Shown in pieces: positions 45,402 through 58,910 of a stretch of DNA of 64,000 nt. Below the pieces are notes generated by a model, which did not search any database, was not told the DNA's origin, and was given only the letters and a program-made list of their open reading frames with translations. Within the stretch, counting starts at the first letter, position 1. Each line of letters opens with the position of its first letter. Source of the stretch: Luidia sarsii (lineage: Eukaryota; Echinodermata; Asteroidea; Paxillosida; Luidiidae). The DNA lies in NCBI GenBank assembly GCA_949987565.1, contig OX465115.1, positions 7,032,566 to 7,096,565 of the forward strand, in the 5' to 3' direction. The position numbers and the translations under genes were made by a program.

Positions 45402-48400
45402 GACGTCACGGTTGTGCAATTACCGGGGTAATTAAAACAATAAAAAATGAAAAATATGTAAAACAATGGAAAAAAAAAAATGGGGAAAAAAAATTGCACA
45501 TTCCGGATTCGAACCAGTGCTTTCTTTCTACTGGTTCTACGCCGGTTCCTTAGACTGCGCAGAGTTGTCTTGAACTAAGCAAAAATAAGCGATTGATATG
45601 TTGTAATCGGGATACTATTTCTATTTCTTAATGAATTGAAAGAAGTTCTTTGTTTCTGATCATTTTGATCGGATTCATTGTGATGCTTCAAATCATTTCA
45701 ATCAATTCATTTAAAAAATTGAAATTTATTCAAATTTCAAAATGTTAATGAACTATTTTCCTACTAGTTTTCAACATGTCAGTGTGCTCTGATGGACTGG
45801 TGTAGAACCAGTAAGTAGAATGCACGGGTTCGAGTCACGGATGTTGCAATTTTTTTTCTCAATTTATTAATTTTTATTTTCTTCATATTTGTCATATTTC
45901 ATTGTTTTTATCACTCAAAGGATGCTTCTGTGATACTTTTATGCTGCATAATTAACCTTATTCAATTCATATTCACCTAGGAGACGCCATTTTGGCTGTG
46001 AAAGACTCTCTGTCCTTTTCAGTAACCTATGGTAAGTTAATATCTTTGATTGACGTAACAAAGCTGCCGCAATTCATTTATTAATAGTTCAGCGATCAAA
46101 ATATGATAGTAAAATTGTATTGAAGGTATTGCGGGACAATAAGAGACGCAATTTTGGCTCTGAAAGGCTCGCAGACCATTTCAGTAACCTATAGTAAGTT
46201 GATACCTTTGATTGACGTATCAAAGGTGCCGCAATTCATTTATTAATATTTCAGCAATCAAAATATGATAGAAAAATTGTATTGAAGGTATTGCGGGACA
46301 ATAAGAGACGCATATTTGGCTCTGAAAGGCTCGCAGACCATTCCAGTAACCTATAGTAAGTTGATACCTTTGATTGACTTAACAAAGGTGCCACAATTCA
46401 TTTATTAATATTTCAGTTTTCAAAATGGGGACAAGAATATGTATTGAAGGTGTTGCGGGACAATAGGAATCCATATTTAATCACTTATGGTAATTAGGAT
46501 ACTTTTTAATGAGATTTTAAGTTGTCTTTAGTCATTTTAACTAAACAAATAAACGGACGTCACGGTTGTGCAATTACCGGAGTAATTAAAACAATAAAAA
46601 TGAAAAATATGTAAAACAATGGAGAAAAAAAAATGGGGAAAAAAAATTGCACATTCCGGATTCGAACCAGTGCTTTCTTTCTACTGGTTCTACGCCGGTC
46701 CCTTAGACTGCGCAGAGTTGTCTTGAACTAAGCAAAAATAAGCGATTGATATGTTGTAATCGGGATACTATTTCTATTTCTTAATAAATTGAAAGAAGTT
46801 CTTTGTTTCTGATCATTTTGATCGGATTCATTGTGATGCTTCAATTCATTTCAATCAATTCATTTAAAAAATTGAAATTTATTCAAATTTCAAAATGTAA
46901 ATGAACTATTTTCCTACTAGTTTTCAACATGTCAGTGTTTTCTGATGGACTGGTGTAGAACCAGTAAGTAGAATGCACGGGTTCGACTCACGGATGTTGC
47001 AATTTTTTTTCTCAATTTATTAATTTTTATTTTCTTCATATTTGTCATAATTATTTCATTGTTTTTATCACTCAAAGGATGCTTCTGTGATACTTTTATG
47101 ATGCATAATTAACCTTATTCAATTCATATTCACCTAGGAGACGCCATTTTGGCTGTGAAAGACTCTCTGTCCTTTTCAGTAACCTATAGTAAGTTAATAT
47201 CTTTGATTGACTAACAAAGCTGCCGCAATTCATTTATTAATATTTCAGCAATCAAAATATGATAGAAAAATTGTATTGAAGGTATTGCGGGACAATAAGA
47301 GACGCAATTTTGGCTCTGAAAGGCTCGCAGACTATTTCAGTAACCTATAGTAAGTTGATACCTTTGATTGACGTATCAAAGGTGCCGCAATTCATTGATT
47401 AATATTTCAGCAATCAAAATATGATAGAAAAATTGTATTGAAGGTATTGCGGGACAATAAGAGACGCATATTTGGCTCTGAAAGGCTCGCAGACCATTCC
47501 AGTAACCTATAGTAAGTTGATACCTTTGATTGACTTAACAAAGGTGCCACAATTCATTTATTAATATTTCAGTTTTCAAAATGGGGACAAGAATATGTAT
47601 TGAAGGTGTTGTGGGACAATAGGAATCCATATTTAATCACTTATGGTAATTAGGATACTTTTTAATTAGATTTTAAGTTGTCTTTAGTCATTTTAACTAA
47701 ACAAATAAACGGACGTCACGGTTGTGCAATTACCGGGGTAATTAAAACAATAAAAAATGAAAAATATGTAAAACAATGGAAAAAAAAAAATGGGGAAAAA
47801 AAACTGCACATTCCGGATTCGAACCAGTGCTTTCTTTCTACTGGTTCTACGCCGGTTCCTTAGACTGCGCAGAGTTGTCTTGAACTAAGCAAAAATAAGC
47901 GATTGATATGTTGTAATCGGGATACTATTTCTATTTCTTAATGAATTGAAAGAAGTTCTTTGTTTCTGATCATTTTGATCGGATTAATTGTGATGCTTCA
48001 AATCATTTCAATCAATTCATTTAAAAAATTGAAATTTATTCAAATTTCAAAATGTAAATGAACTATTTTCCTACTAGTTTTCAACATGTCAGTGTGCTCT
48101 GATGGACTGGTGTAGAACCAGTAAGTAGAATGCACGGGTTCGACTCACGGATGTTGCAATTTTTTTTCTCAATTTATTAATTTTTATTTTCTTCATATTT
48201 GTCATAATTATTTCATTGTTTTTATCACTCAAAGGATGCTTCTGTGATACTTTTATGATGCATAATTAACCTTATTCAATTCATATTCACCTAGGAGACG
48301 CCATTTTGGCTGTGAAAGACTCTCTGTCCTTTTCAGTAACCTATAGTAAGTTAATATCTTTGATTGACTAACAAAGCTGCCGCAATTCATTTATTAATAT

Positions 48401-48867
48401 TTCAGCAATCAAAATATGATAGAAAAATTGTATTGAAGGTATTGCGGGACAATAAGAGACGCAATTTTGGCTCTGAAAGGCTCGCAGACTATTTCAGTAA
48501 CCTATAGTAAGTTGATACCTTTGATTGACGTATCAAAGGTGCCGTAATTCATTTATTAATATTTCAGAAATCAAAATATGATAGAAAAATTGTATTGAAG
48601 GTATTGCGGGACAATAAGAGACGCAATTTTGGCGCTGAAAGGCTCGCAGACCATTTCAGTAACCTATTGTAAGTTGATACCTTTGATTGACTTAACAAAG
48701 GTGCCACAATTCATTTATTAATATTTCAGTTTTCAAAATGGGGACAAGAATATGTATTGAAGGTGTTGTGGGACAATAGGAATCCATATTTAATCACTTA
48801 TGGTAATTAGGATACTTTTTAATGAGATTTTTAGTTGTCTTTAGTCATTTTAACTAAACAATCAACG
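45402..48867 (+). repeat. Array block 6: units 28-30 (1154, 1156, 1156 bp)
   Basis: Anchors are 45402, 46556 and 47712. Units 28 and 30 share CGCCGGTTCCTTAG in the left tRNA-like arm. Units 29 and 30 share an inserted ATTATTTCATTG near 47047 and 48202, GATTGACTAACAAAG in F, and TCGACTCACGG, which alters the T-loop of the right arm. Mixed sharing of this kind suggests gene conversion or unequal exchange between neighbours. Confidence 0.87.
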
Positions 48868-51800
48868 GACGTCACGGTTGTGCAATTACCGGAGTAATTA
48901 AAACAATAAAAAATGAAAAATATGTAAAACAATGGAGAAAAAAAATGGGGAAAAAAATTGGACATTCCGGATTCGAACCAGTGCTTTCTTTCTACTGGTT
49001 CTACGCCGGTCCCTTAGACTGCGCAGAGTTGTCTTGAACTAAGCAAAAATAAGCGATTGATATGTTGTAATCGGGATACTATTTCTATTTCTTAATGAAT
49101 TGAAAGAAGTTCTTTGTTTCTGATCATTTTGATCGGATTCATTGTGATGCTTCAAATCATTTCAATCAATTCATTTAAAAAATGGAAATTTATTCCAATT
49201 TCAAAATGTAAATGAACTATTTTCCTACTAGTTTTCAACATGTCAGTGTGCTCTGATGGACTGGTGTAGAACCAGTTAGTAGAATGCACGGGTTCGAGTC
49301 ACGGATGTTGCGATTTTTTTTCTCAATTTATTAAAAAAAAATCTTCATATTTGTCATATTTCATTGTTTTTATCACTCAAAGAATGCTTCTGTGATACTT
49401 TTATGCTACATAATGAACCTTATTCAATTCATAATCAGCTAGGAGACGCCATTTTGGCTGTAAAAAAAGACTCTCTGTCCTTTACAGTAACCTATAGTAA
49501 GTTAATATCTTTGATTGACGTAACAAAGCTGCCGCAATTCATTTATTAATATTTCAGCAATCAAAATATGATAGAAAAATTGTATTGAAGGTATTGCGGG
49601 ACAATAAGAGACGCAATTTTGGCTCTGAAAGGCTCGCAGACCATTTCAGTAACCTATAGTAAGTTGAAACCTTTGATTGACTTAACAGAGGTGCCGCAAT
49701 TCATTTATTAATATTTCAGTTTTCAAAATGGGGACAAGAATATGTATTGAAGGTGTTGCGGGACAATAGGAATCCATATTTAATCACTTATGGTAATTAG
49801 GATACTTTTTAATGAGTTCTTAAGTTGTCTTTAGTCATTTTAACTTAACAAATAAACGGACGTCACGGTTGTGCAATTACCGGAGTAATTAAAACAATAA
49901 AAAATGAAAAATATGTAAAACAATGGAGAAAAAAAAATGGGGAAAAAAAATCGCACATTCCGGATTCGAACCAGTGCTTTCTTTCTACTGGTTCTACGCC
50001 GGTCCCTTAGACTGCGCAGAGTTGCCTTGAACTAAGCAAAAATAAGCGATTGATATGTTGTAATCGGGATACTATTTCTAATTCTTATTGAATTGAAAGA
50101 AGTTCTTTGTTTCTGATCATTTTGATCGGATTCATTGTGATGCTTCAAATCATTTCAATCAATTCATTTAAAAAATTGAAATTTATTCCAATTTCAAAAT
50201 GTAAATGAACTATTTTCCTACTAGTTTTCAACATGTCAGTGTGCTCTGATGGACTGGTGTAGAACCAGTAAGTAGAATGCATGGGTTCGAGTCACGGCTG
50301 TTGCAATTTTTTTCTCAATTTATTAATTTTTATTTACTTCAGATTAGTCATATTTCATTGTTTGTATCACTCAAAGGATGCTTCTGTGATACTTTTATGC
50401 TGCATAATTAACCTTATTCAATTCATAATCACCTAGGAGACGCAATTTTAGCTGGTAAAGACTCTCTGTCCTCTTCAGTAATCTATAGTAAGTTAATATC
50501 TTTGATTGACGTAACAAAGCTGCCGCAATTCATTCATTAATAGTTCAGCAATCAAAATATGATAGAAAAATTGTATTGAAGGTATTGCGGGACAATAAGA
50601 GACGCAATTTTGGCTCTGAAAGGCTCGCAGACCATTTCAGTAACCTATAGTAAGTTGATACCTTTGATTGACGTATCAAAGGTGCCGCAATTCATTTATT
50701 AATATTTCAGCAATCAAAATATGATTGAAAAATTGTATTGAAGGTATTGCGGGACAATAAGAGACGCAATTTTGGCTCTGAAAGGCTCGCAGACCATTTC
50801 AGTAACCTATAGTAAGTTGATACCTTTGATTGACTTAACAAATGTGCCACAATTCATTAATTAATATTTCAGTTTTCAAAATGGGGACAAGAATATGTAT
50901 TGAAGGTGTTGTGGGACAATAGGAATCCATATTTAATCACTTATGGTAATTAGGATACTTTTTAATGAGTTCTTAAGTTGTCTTTAGTCATTTTAACTTA
51001 ACAAATAAACGGACGTCACGGTTGTGCAATTACCGGAGTAATTAAAACAATAAAAAATGAAAAATATGTAAAACAATGGAGAAAAAAAAATGGGGAAAAA
51101 AAATCGCACATTCCGGATTCGAACCAGTGCTTTCTTTCTACTGGTTCTACGCCGGTCCCTTAGACTGCGCAGAGTTGCCTTGAACTAAGCAAAAATAAGC
51201 GATTGATATGTTGTAATCGGGATACTATTTCTAATTCTTATTGAATTGAAAGAAGTTCTTTGTTTCTGATCATTTTGATCGGGTTCATTGTGATGCTTCA
51301 AATCATTTCAATCAATTCATTTAAAAAATTGAAATTTATTCCAATTTCAAAATGTAAATGAACTATTTTCCTACTAGTTTTCAACATGTCAGTGTGCTCT
51401 GATGGACTGGTGTAGAACCAGTAAGTAGAATGCATGGGTTCGAGTCACGGCTGTTGCAATTTTTTTCTCAATTTATTAATTTTTATTTACTTCAGATTAG
51501 TCATATTTCATTGTTTGTATCACTCAAAGGATGCTTCTGTGATACTTTTATGCTGCATAATTAACCTTATTCAATTCATAATCACCTAGGAGACGCCATT
51601 TTAGCTGGGAAAGACTCTCTGTCCTCTTCAGTAACCTATAGTAAGTTAATATATTTGATTGACGTAACAAAGCTGCCGCAATTCATTCATTAATAGTTCA
51701 GCAATCAAAATATGATAGAAAAATTGTATTGAAGGTATTGCGGGACAATAAGAGACGCAATTTTGGCTCTGAAAGGCTCGCAGACCATTTCAGTAACCTA

Positions 51801-54800
51801 TAGTAAGTTGATACCTTTGATTGACGTATCAAAGGTGCCGCAATTCATTTATTAATATTTCAGCAATCAAAATATGATTGAAAAATTGTATTGAAGGTAT
51901 TGCGGGACAATAAGAGACGCAATTTTGGCTCTGAAAGGCTCGCAGACCATTTCAGTAACCTATAGTAAGTTGATACCTTTGATTGACTTAACAAATGTGC
52001 CACAATTCATTAATTAATATTTCAGTTTTCAAAATGGGGACAAGAATATGTATTGAAGGTGGTGTGGGACAATAGGAATCCATATTTAATCACTTATGGT
52101 AATTAGGATACTTTTTAATGAGATTTTTAGTTGTCTTTAGTCATTTTAACTAAACAATCAACGGACGTCACGGTTGTGCAATTACCGGAGTAATTAAAAC
52201 AATAAAAAATGAAAAATATGTAAAACAATGGAGAAAAAAAATGGGGAAAAAATTGCACATTCCGGATTCGAACCAGTGCTTTCTTTCTACTGGTTCTACG
52301 CCGGTCCCTTAGACTGCGCAGAGTTGTCTTGAACTAAGCAAAAATAAGCGATTGATATGTTGTAATCGGGATACTATTTCTATTTCTTATTGAATTGAAA
52401 GAAGTTCTTTGTTTCTGATCATTTTGATCGGATTCATTGTGATGCTTCAAATCATTTCAATCAATTCATTTAAAAAATTGAAATTTATTCCAATTTCAAA
52501 ATGTAAATGAACTATTTTCCTACTAGTTTTCAACATGTCAGTGTGCTCTGATGGACTGGTGTAGAACCAGTAAGTAGAATGCATGGGTTCGAGTCACGGA
52601 TGTTGCGATTTTTTTTCTCAATTTATTAAAAAAAAATCTTCATATTTGTCATATTTCATTGTTTTTATCACTCAAAGGATGCTTCTGTGATACTTTTATG
52701 CTACATAATGAACCTTATTCAATTCATAATCAGCTAGGAGACGCCATTTTGGCTGTAAAAAAAGACTCTCTGTCCTTTACAGTAACCTATAGTAAGTTAA
52801 TATCTTTGATTGACGTAACAAAGCTGCCGCAATTCATTTATTAATATTTCAGCAATCAAAATATGATAGAAAAATTGTATTGAAGGTATTGCGGGACAAT
52901 AAGAGACGCAATTTTGGCTCTGAAAGGCTCGCAGACCATTTCAGTAACCTATAGTAAGTTGAAACCTTTGATTGACTTAACAAAGGTGCCGCAATTCATT
53001 TATTAATATTTCAGTTTTCAAAATGGGGACAAGAATATGTATTGAAGGTGTTGCGGGACAATAGGAATCCATATTTAATCACTTATGGTAATTAGGATAC
53101 TTTTTAATGAGTTCTTAAGTTGTCTTTAGTCATTTTAACTTAACAAATAAACGGACGTCACGGTTGTGCAATTACCGGAGTAATTAAAACAATAAAAAAT
53201 GAAAAATATGTAAAACAATGGAGAAAAAAAAATGGGGAAAAAAAATCGCACATTCCGGATTCGAACCAGTGCTTTCTTTCTACTGGTTCTACGCCGGTCC
53301 CTTAGACTGCGCAGAGTTGCCTTAAACTAAGCAAAAATAAGCGATTGATATGTTGTAATCGGGATACTATTTCTAATTCTTATTGAATTGAAAGAAGTTC
53401 TTTGTTTCTGATCATTTTGATCGGATTCATTGTGATGCTTCAAATCATTTCAATCAATTCATTTAAAAAATTGAAATTTATTCCAATTTCAAAATGTAAA
53501 TGAACTATTTTCCTACTAGTTTTCAACATGTCAGTGTGCTCTGATGGACTGGTGTAGAACCAGTAAGTAGAATGCATGGGTTCGAGTCACGGCTGTTGCA
53601 ATTTTTTTCTCAATTTATTAATTTTTATTTACTTCAGATTAGTCATATTTCATTGTTTGTATCACTCAAAGGATGCTTCTGTGATACTTTTATGCTGCAT
53701 AATTAACCTTATTCAATTCATAATCACCTAGGAGACGCAATTTTAGCTGGGAAAGACTCTCTGTCCTCTTCAGTAATCTATAGTAAGTTAATATCTTTGA
53801 TTGACGTAACAAAGCTGCCGCAATTCATTCATTAATAGTTCAGCAATCAAAATATGATAGAAAAATTGTATTGAAGGTATTGCGGGACAATAAGAGACGC
53901 AATTTTGGCTCTGAAAGGCTCGCAGACCATTTCAGTAACCTATAGTAAGTTGATACCTTTGATTGACGTATCAAAGGTGCCGCAATTCATTTATTAATAT
54001 TTCAGCAATCAAAATATGATTGAAAAATTGTATTGAAGGTATTGCGGGACAATAAGAGACGCAATTTTGGCTCTGAAAGGCTCGCAGACCATTTCAGTAA
54101 CCTATAGTAAGTTGAAACCTTTGATTGACTTAACAAAGGTGCCGCAATTCATTTATTAATATTTCAGTTTTCAAAATGGGGACAAGAATATGTATTGAAG
54201 GTGTTGCGGGACAATAGGAATCCATATTTAATCACTTATGGTAATTAGGATACTTTTTAATGAGTTCTTAAGTTGTCTTTAGTCATTTTAACTTAACAAA
54301 TAAACGGACGTCACGGTTGTGCAATTACCGGAGTAATTAAAACAATAAAAAATGAAAAATATGTAAAACAATGGAGAAAAAAAAATGGGGAAAAAAAATC
54401 GCACATTCCGGATTCGAACCAGTGCTTTCTTTCTACTGGTTCTACGCCGGTCCCTTAGACTGCGCAGAGTTGCCTTAAACTAAGCAAAAATAAGCGATTG
54501 ATATGTTGTAATCGGGATACTATTTCTAATTCTTATTGAATTGAAAGAAGTTCTTTGTTTCTGATCATTTTGATCGGATTCATTGTGATGCTTCAAATCA
54601 TTTCAATCAATTCATTTAAAAAATTGAAATTTATTCCAATTTCAAAATGTAAATGAACTATTTTCCTACTAGTTTTCAACATGTCACTGTGCTCTGATGG
54701 ACTGGTGTAGAACCAGTAAGTAGAATGCATGGGTTCGAGTCACGGCTGTTGCAATTTTTTTCTCAATTTATTAATTTTTATTTACTTCAGATTAGTCATA

Positions 54801-57800
54801 TTTCATTGTTTGTATCACTCAAAGGATGCTTCTGTGATACTTTTATGCTGCATAATTAACCTTATTCAATTCATAATCACCTAGGAGACGCAATTTTAGC
54901 TGGGAAAGACTCTCTGTCCTCTTCAGTAATCTATAGTAAGTTAATATCTTTGATTGACGTAACAAAGCTGCCGCAATTCATTCATTAATAGTTCAGCAAT
55001 CAAAATATGATAGAAAAATTGTATTGAAGGTATTGCGGGACAATAAGAGACGCAATTTTGGCTCTGAAAGGCTCGCAGACCATTTCAGTAACCTATAGTA
55101 AGTTGATACCTTTGATTGACGTATCAAAGGTGCCGCAATTCATTTATTAATATTTCAGCAATCAAAATATGATTGAAAAATTGTATTGAAGGTATTGCGG
55201 GACAATAAGAGACGCAATTTTGGCTCTGAAAGGCTCGCAGACCATTTCAGTAACCTATAGTAAGTTGATACCTTTGATTGACTTAACAAATGTGCCACAA
55301 TTCATTAATTAATATTTCAGTTTTCAAAATGGGGACAAGAATATGTATTGAAGGTGTTGTGGGACAATAGGAATCCATATTTAATCACTTATGGTAATTA
55401 GGATACTTTTTAATGAGTTCTTAAGTTGTCTTTAGTCATTTTAACTTAACAAATAAACGGACGTCACGGTTGTGTAATTACCGGAGTAATTAAAACAATA
55501 AAAAATAAAAAAATATGTAAAACAATGGAGAAAAAAAAATGGGGAAAAAAATTCGCACATTCCGGATTCGAACCAGTGCTTTCTTTCTACTGGTTCTACG
55601 CCGGTCCCTTAGACTGCGCAGAGTTGCCTTGAACTAAGCAAAAATAAGCGATTGATATGTTGTAATCGGGATACTATTTCTAATTCTTATTGAATTGAAA
55701 GAAGTTCTTTGTTTCTGATCATTTTGATCGGGTTCATTGTGATGCTTCAAATCATTTCAATCAATTCATTTAAAAAATTGAAATTTATTCCAATTTCAAA
55801 ATGTAAATGAACTATTTTCCTACTAGTTTTCAACATGTCAGTGTGCTCTGATGGACTGGTGTAGAACCAGTAAGTAGAATGCATGGGTTCGAGTCACGGC
55901 TGTTGGAATTTTTTTCTCAATTTATTAATTTTTATTTACTTCAGATTAGTCATATTTCATTGTTTGTATCACTCAAAGGATGCTTCTGTGATACTTTTAT
56001 GCTGCATAATTAACCTTATTCAATTCATAATCACCTAGGAGACGCCATTTTAGCTGGGAAAGACTCTCTGTCCTCTTCAGTAACCTATAGTAAGTTAATA
56101 TCTTTGATTGACGTAACAAAGCTGCCGCAATTCATTCATTAATAGTTCAGCAATCAAAATATGATAGAAAAATTGTATTGAAGGTATTGCGGGACAATAA
56201 GAGACGCAATTTTGGCTCTGAAAGGCTCGCAGACCATTTCAGTAACCTATAGTAAGTTGATACCTTTGATTGACGTATCAAAGGTGCCGCAATTCATTTA
56301 TTAATATTTCAGCAATCAAAATATGATTGAAAAATTGTATTGAAGGTATTGCGGGACAATAAGAGACGCAATTTTGGCTCTGAAAGGCTCGCAGACCATT
56401 TCAGTAACCTATAGTAAGTTGATACCTTTGATTGACTTAACAAATGTGCCACAATTCATTAATTAATATTTCAGTTTTCAAAATGGGGACAAGAATATGT
56501 ATTGAAGGTGTTGTGGGACAATAGGAATCCATATTTAATCACTTATGGTAATTAGGATACTTTTTAATGAGATTTTTAGTTGTCTTTAGTCATTTTAACT
56601 AAACAATCAACGGACGTCACGGTTGTGCAATTACCGGAGTAATTAAAACAATAAAAAATGAAAAATATGTAAAACAATGGAGAAAAAAAATGGGGAAAAA
56701 ATTGCACATTCCGGATTCGATCCAGTGCTTTCTTTCTACTGGTTCTACGCCGGTCCCTTAGACTGCGCAGAGTTGTCTTGAACTAAGCAAAAATAAGCGA
56801 TTGATATGTTGTAATCGGGATACTATTTCTATTTCTTATTGAATTGAAAGAAGTTCTTTGTTTCTGATCATTTTGATCGGATTCATTGTGATGCTTCAAA
56901 TCATTTCAATCAATTCATTTAAAAAATTGAAATTAATTCCAATTTCAAAATGTAAATGAACTATTTTCCTACTAGTTTTCAACATGTCAGTGTGCTCTGA
57001 TGGACTGGTGTAGAACCAGTAAGTAGAATGCATGGGTTCGAGTCACGTCTGTTGCAATTTTTTTCTCAATTTATTATTTTTTATTTACTTCATATTAGTC
57101 ATATTTCATTGTTTGTATCACTCAAAGGATGCTTCTGTGATACTTTTATGCTGCATAATTAACCCTATTCAATTCATATTCACCTAGGAGACGCCATTTT
57201 GGCTGTGAAAGACTCTCTGTCCTCTTCAGTAACCTATAGTAAGTTAATATCTTTGATTGACGTAACAAAGCTGCCGCAATTTATTCATTAATAGTTCAGC
57301 AATCAAAATATGATTGAAAAATTGTATTGAAGGTATTGCGGGACAATAAGAGACGCAATTTTGGCTCTGAAAGGCTCGCAGACCATTTCAGTAACCTATA
57401 GTAAGTTGATACCTTTGATTGACTTAACAAATGTGCCACAATTCATTAATTAATATTTCAGTTTTCAAAATGGGGACAAGAATATGTATTGAAGGTGTTG
57501 TGGGACAATAGGAATCCATATTTAATCACTTATGGTAATTAGGATACTTTTTAATGAGATTTTTAGTTGTCTTTAGTCATTTTAACTAAACAATCAACGG
57601 ACGTCACGGTTGTACAATTACCGGAGTAATTAAAACAATAAAAAATGAAAAATATGTAAAACAATGGAGAAAAAAAATGGGGAAAAAATTGCACGTTCCG
57701 GATTCGAACCAGTGCTTTCTTTCTACTGGTTCTACGCCGGTCCCTTAGACTGCGCAGAGTTGTCTTGAACTAAGCAAAAATAAGCGATTGATATGTTGTA

Positions 57801-58910
57801 ATCGGGATACTATTTCTATTTCTTATTGAATTGAAAGAAGTTCTTTGTTTCTGATCATTTTGATCGGATTCATTGTGATGCTTCAAATCATTTCAATCAA
57901 TTCATTTAAAAAATGAAAATTTATTCCAATTTCAAAATGTAAATGAACTATTTTTCTACTAGTTTTCAACATGTCAGTGTGCTCTGATGGACTGGTGTAG
58001 AACCAGTAAGTAGAATGCACGGGTTCGAGTCACGGATGTTGCAATTTTTTTTCTCAATTTATTAATTTTTATTTTCTTCATATTTGTCATATTTCATTGT
58101 TTTTATCACTCAAAGGATGCTTCTGTGATACTTTTATGATGCATAATTAACCTTATTCAATTCATATTCACCTAGGAGACGCCATTTTGGCTGTGAAAGA
58201 CTCTCTGTCCTTTTCAGTAACCTATAGTAAGTTAATATCTTTGATTGACCAACAAAGCTGCCGCAATTCATTTATTAATAGTTCAGCAATCAAAATATGA
58301 TAGAAAAATTGTATTGAAGGTATTGCGGGACAATAAGAGACGCAATTTTGGCTCTGAAAGGCTCGCAGACCATTTCAGTAACCTATAGTAAGTTGATACC
58401 TTTGATTGACGTATCAAAGGTGCCGTAATTCATTTATTAATATTTCAGAAATCAAAATATGATAGAAAAATTGTATTGAAGGTATTGCGGGACAATAAGA
58501 GACGCAATTTTGGCTCTGAAAGGCTCGAAGACTATTTCAGTAACCTATAGTAAGTTGATACCTTTGATTGACTTAACAAAGGTGCCGCAAATCATTAATT
58601 AATATTTCAGCAATCAAAATATGATAGAAAAATTGTATTGAAGGTATTGCGGGACAATAAGAGACGCAATTTTGGCTCTGAAAGGCTCGCAGACCATTTC
58701 AGTAACCTATAGTCAGTTGATACCTTTGATTGACTTAACAAAGGTGCCACAATTCATTCATTAATATTTCAGTTTTCAAAATGGGGACAAGAATATGTAT
58801 TGAAGGTGTTGTTGGACAATAGGAATCCATATTCAATCACTTATGGTAATTAGGATACTTTTTAATGAGATTTTAAGTTGTCTTTAGTCATTTTAACTAA
58901 ACAATCAACG
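48868..58910 (+). repeat. Array block 7: units 31-39, with a three-unit repeat of about 3295 bp
   Basis: Anchors are 48868, 49859, 51012, 52164, 53154, 54307, 55460, 56613 and 57600. Units 31-33 (991, 1153, 1152) are repeated as units 34-36 (990, 1153, 1153). The first of each trio has TTATTAAAAAAAAATCTTC after the right arm. The others have ACTTCAGATTAGTCAT and GTTTGTATCAC. Several units here have no M or one M monomer. Right arms of the second kind read CACGGCTGTTGC, which weakens the acceptor-like stem by one pair. Confidence 0.88.

Noticed and set aside
49364..49549. Repeated 60-61 codon ORFs starting MFLSLK (also 52659 and 60883)
   Set aside because: They span the end of the module and the F monomer, and exist only because three sister units share an A-rich variant upstream. 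They are copies of one chance frame.
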